This document shows, piece by piece, positions 60,650-64,000 of a stretch of 64,000 nt of DNA. Location of the stretch: contig NZ_CP133778.1 in assembly GCF_034347405.1 (NCBI RefSeq), positions 2,728,001-2,792,000 of the forward strand, written 5' to 3'. How positions within the stretch are numbered: the first letter of the stretch is position 1; every line of letters begins with the position of its first letter. Position numbers and translations under genes: made by a program. The notes under the pieces are model-generated. The model searched no databases. It had not been told where the DNA came from and worked only from the letters and a program-made list of their open reading frames with translations. The DNA comes from Pseudomonas sp. CCC3.1. GTDB taxonomy: Bacteria; Pseudomonadota; Gammaproteobacteria; Pseudomonadales; Pseudomonadaceae.

Positions 60650-61948
60650 ATGAGCACGCTCAAAGAACATGCACTGCCGTTAACGGACGTTGGCAGCCAG
60701 CAGGTCAAGGCCAAAGGCTTTGCGCCCAAACGCTGGCTGTACCTCATTCCGCTGATTTTTATCACGTACAGCCTCGCCTATCTGGACCGCGCCAACTATG
60801 GCTTTGCCAGTGCCGCCGGGATCGAGCACGACCTAGGCATCACCAAAGGCATGTCCTCGCTGATCGGTGCCCTGTTTTTTCTGGGGTACTTTTTCTTCCA
60901 GGTACCGGGGGCGATCTACGCGCAGAAGTACAGCGTGCGCAAACTGGTGTTCTGGAGCCTGATCCTGTGGGGCTTTTGCGCCATGGCCACGGGGCTGGTG
61001 ACCAATATCCCGATGCTGATGTTCATTCGGGTGTCGCTGGGGATTGTCGAAGCGGCCGTGATGCCAGCGATGCTGATTTTTATCAGCAACTGGTTCACCC
61101 GCAAAGAGCGTTCGCGGGCCAACACCTTTCTGGTGCTGGGTAACCCGGTCACCGTGCTGTGGATGTCGGTGGTCTCGGGTTATCTGATTCAGGCCTGGGG
61201 CTGGCGTGAAATGTTTGTGATCGAAGGTGCACCTGCGGTGTTGTGGGCCTTCGTCTGGTGGCGCATGGCGCGGGACAAGCCTGAGCAGGTTGACTGGCTG
61301 ACCCAACAGGAAAAGACCCAGTTGGCCGCGACCCTCGCCGAAGAACAGAAAGGCATGAAGCAGGTGCGCAATTACCGTCAGGCCTTCACCAGCCCGATAG
61401 TGATTCAACTGTGCTGCGTGCACGCGCTGTGGAGCATCGGCGTGTATGGTTTCATCATGTGGTTGCCGAGCATCATCAAACAGGCCGCAGCGGCCGACAT
61501 TGTCACTGTCGGCTGGCTGAGTGCCGTGCCGTATGTGGCCGCCGTGGCAGCGATGCTGGCAGTGTCGTGGGCTTCGGACAAGTCGCAGCAGCGCAAACAC
61601 TTCGTCTGGCCGTTGCTGGCACTCGGCGCGCTGGCCTTCTTCTGCTCGTACCTGCTGGGTTCTGAGCACTTCTGGCTGTCGTTTGCCTTGTTGACCGTCG
61701 CAGGTGCGGCGCTTTATGCACCTTACGGACCGTTTTTTGCGCTGATCCCGGAGATCCTTCCGGCCAACGTATTCGGCGGCGCGATTGGCCTGATCAATGC
61801 GTGCGGGGCGCTGGGCGCCTTTGTTGGCTCGTGGATCGTCGGCTACCTGATCGGCCTCACGGGCAATCCGGGGGCGGCTTATATCTTCATGACGGTCGGC
61901 GTGCTGTCTTCCGCATTGTTGATGGCCTGGGTCAAGGTGCGTCGATAA
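60650..61948 (+). CDS. MFS transporter, anion:cation symporter (GudP/2-ketogluconate type)
   Basis: 432 residues from the ATG at 60650 with AGGGGGA upstream. FAPKRWLYLIPLIFITYSLA, YLDRANYGFASAAGIEHDLG and GALFFLGYFFFQVPGAIYA are the ACS-family start; NWFTRKERSRANTF is the conserved cytoplasmic loop. About 12 helices. 35 bp after the SDR gene. The family imports hexuronates, glucarate or 2-ketogluconate. Confidence 0.9.
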   Translation: MSTLKEHALPLTDVGSQQVKAKGFAPKRWLYLIPLIFITYSLAYLDRANYGFASAAGIEHDLGITKGMSSLIGALFFLGYFFFQVPGAIYAQKYSVRKLVFWSLILWGFCAMATGLVTNIPMLMFIRVSLGIVEAAVMPAMLIFISNWFTRKERSRANTFLVLGNPVTVLWMSVVSGYLIQAWGWREMFVIEGAPAVLWAFVWWRMARDKPEQVDWLTQQEKTQLAATLAEEQKGMKQVRNYRQAFTSPIVIQLCCVHALWSIGVYGFIMWLPSIIKQAAAADIVTVGWLSAVPYVAAVAAMLAVSWASDKSQQRKHFVWPLLALGALAFFCSYLLGSEHFWLSFALLTVAGAALYAPYGPFFALIPEILPANVFGGAIGLINACGALGAFVGSWIVGYLIGLTGNPGAAYIFMTVGVLSSALLMAWVKVRR

Positions 61949-62082
61949 CCCTGACGCTGTTAAGCAGTCGGCGCCTTGGTCATGACCGGGCGCCGCACCA
62001 CACTCAGCCCCTTTACCCGCCAATCGAGCGACCTGCTTTATTGGGAATCTTTCTCAAAGGGATGACAAAACCTCGTTTGGAC

Positions 62083-62096
62083 GTTATAAGGTAACA
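62083..62096. promoter_or_regulatory. possible Zur-like box
   Basis: GTTATAAGGTAACA, 34 bp before the DUF1624 start. It differs at two positions from the gammaproteobacterial Zur core GTTATANTATAACA as I remember it. CTTATAG also follows closely and could be part of the promoter. Confidence 0.3.
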
Positions 62097-62130
62097 ACTT
62101 CTTATAGCTCTCCTTGCGTGTGAATCCTCA

Positions 62131-63294
62131 ATGCCGACTGCTCAACAAGCCCCTCCTCCAAGCCAACGCCTGCTGTCCATCGATGCCCTGCGGGGCTTGG
62201 TGATTATTTTTATGCTGCTGGACCACGTGCGCGAGACGTTCTTTTTGCATCGCCAAGTGGCCGATCCGATGAGTATTGATGCCACCGAGCCCGCGCTGTT
62301 TTTCAGCCGGACGCTGGCTCATTTGTGTGCCCCGGTGTTTGTGTTGCTGACGGGGTTGTCGGCGTATCTGTACGGCGAAAAATATCAGGGCACGCGCGAC
62401 GTTTCGGCATTTCTGTTCAAGCGCGGACTGTTTCTGGTGGTGCTGGAGTTCACGTTGGTGAACTTTGCCTGGACGTTCCAGTTCCCGCCCACGGTGATTT
62501 ACCTGCAAGTGATCTGGGCCATCGGCGTCAGCATGATTGCCCTTGCGGCGCTGGTCTGGCTGCCACGCCCTGTGCTTTTGTTGCTCGCCATCGTGATCAT
62601 CGCCGGGCATAACCTGCTCGACAGCCTGCACTTCGCTGCCGGTTCGGCGCTGCATGTGCCGTGGGCAATTTTGCATGATCGTGGCTGGATCGAGTTTTCG
62701 GACAGCTTGCGCCTGCGTACTTCCTACCCGGTACTGCCGTGGATCGGGGTCATCGCGCTGGGCTATTGCATCGGCCCATGGTTTGCACGATCCGCCTCGG
62801 CAGCCCTGCGTCAGCGTTATCTGTTGCTGGCCGGGACGGGTGCCCTGCTCGGTTTTGTCGCGCTACGCCTGCTCAATGGTTATGGCGAGGCGCAATGGAG
62901 TGGCTACAGCACCGTGACGCAAACCTTGATGAGCTTTTTCAACATCACCAAGTACCCGCCTTCGCTGCTGTTTTTGACCTTGACCCTGGGTGTTGGCCTG
63001 TTGCTGTTGCTGGGCTTTGAGCGCGCCGGGCAACGCCGCTGGATTCGCACCCTGGCGGTATTTGGCGCGGCGCCGATGTTCTTCTACCTGCTGCACTTGT
63101 ACGTCCTTAAAGTGCTCTATCTGGTGTGTGTCGGCCTGTTTGGCCTGAATCAGGGCAGCTACTTCGGTTTTGACGGCATCGGTGCGGTGTGGCTTTCGGC
63201 CATTTTGCTGGCAACAGCGCTTTATCTGCCGGTGCGCTGGTTTGCTGCGTTGAAGGCGCGTCGCCGAGATATTTCATGGCTGAAATACTTCTGA
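62131..63294 (+). CDS. DUF1624/heparan-alpha-glucosaminide acetyltransferase-like membrane protein
   Basis: 387 residues, about ten membrane helices. The N-terminal block LLSIDALRGLVIIFMLLDHV with RETFFLHRQVADPM, then FFSRTLAHLCAPVFVLLTGL defines the DUF1624/COG3503 family. GAAPMFFYLLHLYVLKVLY is the other conserved segment. Members are membrane acyltransferase-like proteins of unknown substrate in bacteria. The ribosome-binding site is weak. Monocistronic, with a terminator hairpin downstream. Confidence 0.85.
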   Translation: MPTAQQAPPPSQRLLSIDALRGLVIIFMLLDHVRETFFLHRQVADPMSIDATEPALFFSRTLAHLCAPVFVLLTGLSAYLYGEKYQGTRDVSAFLFKRGLFLVVLEFTLVNFAWTFQFPPTVIYLQVIWAIGVSMIALAALVWLPRPVLLLLAIVIIAGHNLLDSLHFAAGSALHVPWAILHDRGWIEFSDSLRLRTSYPVLPWIGVIALGYCIGPWFARSASAALRQRYLLLAGTGALLGFVALRLLNGYGEAQWSGYSTVTQTLMSFFNITKYPPSLLFLTLTLGVGLLLLLGFERAGQRRWIRTLAVFGAAPMFFYLLHLYVLKVLYLVCVGLFGLNQGSYFGFDGIGAVWLSAILLATALYLPVRWFAALKARRRDISWLKYF

Positions 63295-63336
63295 TTCGGA
63301 CATTGGCTCCTTTGAGTGCATTGTTGCTCGCTTAAC

Positions 63337-63370
63337 GCTGTAGGCAGCTCATGCCTGCGGCGGCTTTTTT
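63337..63370 (+). terminator. intrinsic terminator after the DUF1624 gene
   Basis: GCTGTAGGCA (63337-63346) pairs with TGCCTGCGGC (63352-63361) including two G-U pairs, followed by GGC and six Ts. Confidence 0.75.
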
Positions 63371-63390
63371 GATTTTATGGACAGCCAGAC

Positions 63391-63831
63391 ATGCGTATTT
63401 CATCCCTGACCCTCTTGCTGGTTATTGCCCTGCTCGGCTCATCCGCGTTGGCCCAGACTCATGAAGTGAAGATGCTCACTCGAACGGCAACCGCTGGCAT
63501 GGTGTTTGAACCGGACTACCTGCAAATAGCCCCCGGCGATACGGTCAAATTCGTGCCAACGCACAGTGGCCACAATGCGGCGACGTTGCCAGAACTGTTG
63601 CCAGAGGGCGCGCAAGCCTTTCAAGGCAAGATCGATCAGCCAATCGAACAGAACTTCTCCATTCCAGGGCTGTACGGCATCCAATGCACCCCGCACCTGG
63701 GGATGGGCATGGTGATGCTGATTCAGGTCGGTGAGCCCGCTGCTCAGGCACCGCAACTGCCCTCGAAACTGCCCAAGCGCGCATTGGATCGAATGAACGC
63801 CGCACTGCAAAAACAGCAGGCCGCACAATGA
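63391..63831 (+). CDS. pseudoazurin-type blue copper protein
   Basis: 146 residues; signal peptide to SSALA. Copper ligands as in pseudoazurin: His61 (SGHNAA), Cys99 and His102 (YGIQCTPHLGMGM) and Met107 (Cys+8). Mature residues run about 22-120, followed by a 25-residue Lys/Gln-rich tail. A periplasmic electron carrier, usually for denitrification enzymes; no nir or nos gene is visible here. Overlaps the next gene by 4 bases. Confidence 0.92.
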   Translation: MRISSLTLLLVIALLGSSALAQTHEVKMLTRTATAGMVFEPDYLQIAPGDTVKFVPTHSGHNAATLPELLPEGAQAFQGKIDQPIEQNFSIPGLYGIQCTPHLGMGMVMLIQVGEPAAQAPQLPSKLPKRALDRMNAALQKQQAAQ

Positions 63832-64000
63832 CGATTGTTCGCACGCGCTCGGCCATCCTGATGGCCCTCGCCAGCCCCATGGCCCTGGCCGACTCTGCCC
63901 AGTCCCAGACCAATGGTTTTATCGAAGACAGCACGTGGGCTGTGATCAACCGCACGGTCTACGACCATCGCGACTACCGGCACGGCGCCAGTAACAGCGG
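63828..64000 (+). CDS. OprD-family outer-membrane porin (3' end outside window)
   Basis: 57 codons visible. Signal peptide RTRSAILMALASPMALA, then DSAQSQTNGFIEDSTWAVIN and RTVYDHRDYRHGASNSG, the standard N-terminus of OprD-type channels (GFIEDS...NR...RDYR). It starts in an ATGA overlap with the pseudoazurin gene, so it is translationally coupled to it. Substrate cannot be judged from this fragment. Confidence 0.85.
   Translation, partial: MTIVRTRSAILMALASPMALADSAQSQTNGFIEDSTWAVINRTVYDHRDYRHGASNS

Overview
The window looks like chromosome of a fluorescent-group Pseudomonas. The support is protein-level: a complete bcs cellulose operon, a CysI plus DUF934 pair, SohB, a cobalamin-riboswitch btu operon, TccC-like Rhs proteins, OprD/DUF1302 porins, and the short GTAGGAGCGAGC / GTGGGAGC REP-type hairpins common in this genus. 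I saw no rRNA, tRNA, CRISPR array or insertion sequence.

Layout. 1-1537: 5' part of an Rhs/TccC-like gene on the minus strand, running off the left edge. 1681-2503: a DUF465 gene, a possible small RNA with a terminator, and the bcs leader. 2504-15299: bcsE-F-G-R-Q-A-B-C, one tightly overlapping operon for phosphoethanolamine-type cellulose, lacking bcsZ. 15300-15724: dispersed-repeat debris. 15725-18218: a 37-residue membrane protein divergent from cysI-DUF934. 18267-23378: a 1703-residue LRR protein with a C-terminal NEL-type E3 ubiquitin ligase-like domain. 23584-25888: sohB, a histidine phosphatase and an SCP2 protein. 26078-27937: an APH-type kinase and an SDR. 28024-30942: a complete Rhs/TccC-like protein with its own variable C-terminus.

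31062-52478 is the most interesting part: a catabolic island. One minus-strand operon encodes an extradiol dioxygenase, IpdA, IpdB, a crotonase and IpdC. A second minus-strand group encodes two SDRs, a BaiE/SnoaL-like protein, an Old Yellow Enzyme, an acyl-CoA ligase, an MBL hydrolase, a DUF1302 outer-membrane protein, a thiolase and a DUF35-MaoC fusion. A plus-strand operon encodes an MFS transporter, a meta-cleavage-product hydrolase and a BaiCD/FadH-like flavoprotein. IpdABC homologues are the hallmark of steroid C/D-ring breakdown, so I infer that a steroid-like or other polycyclic terpenoid acid is imported, CoA-activated, shortened, aromatised, meta-cleaved and finally ring-opened. A 19-bp palindrome-containing motif lies 60-97 bp upstream of the first gene of all three transcription units and looks like the operator of one unrecognised regulator. 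No regulator and no ring hydroxylase is encoded in the island. A tandem DUF4329 protein with a JAB/JAMM-like motif sits between the units.

52479-64000: a REP element, then an adenosylcobalamin riboswitch heading a methyltransferase-btuB-btuF-btuC-btuD operon; a 146-bp inverted-repeat element; a LysR regulator divergent from an SDR and an MFS transporter (sugar-acid-like); a DUF1624 membrane protein; and a pseudoazurin overlapping an OprD-type porin that is cut by the right edge.

Functions come from reading motifs and remembered family sequences; no database search was possible.
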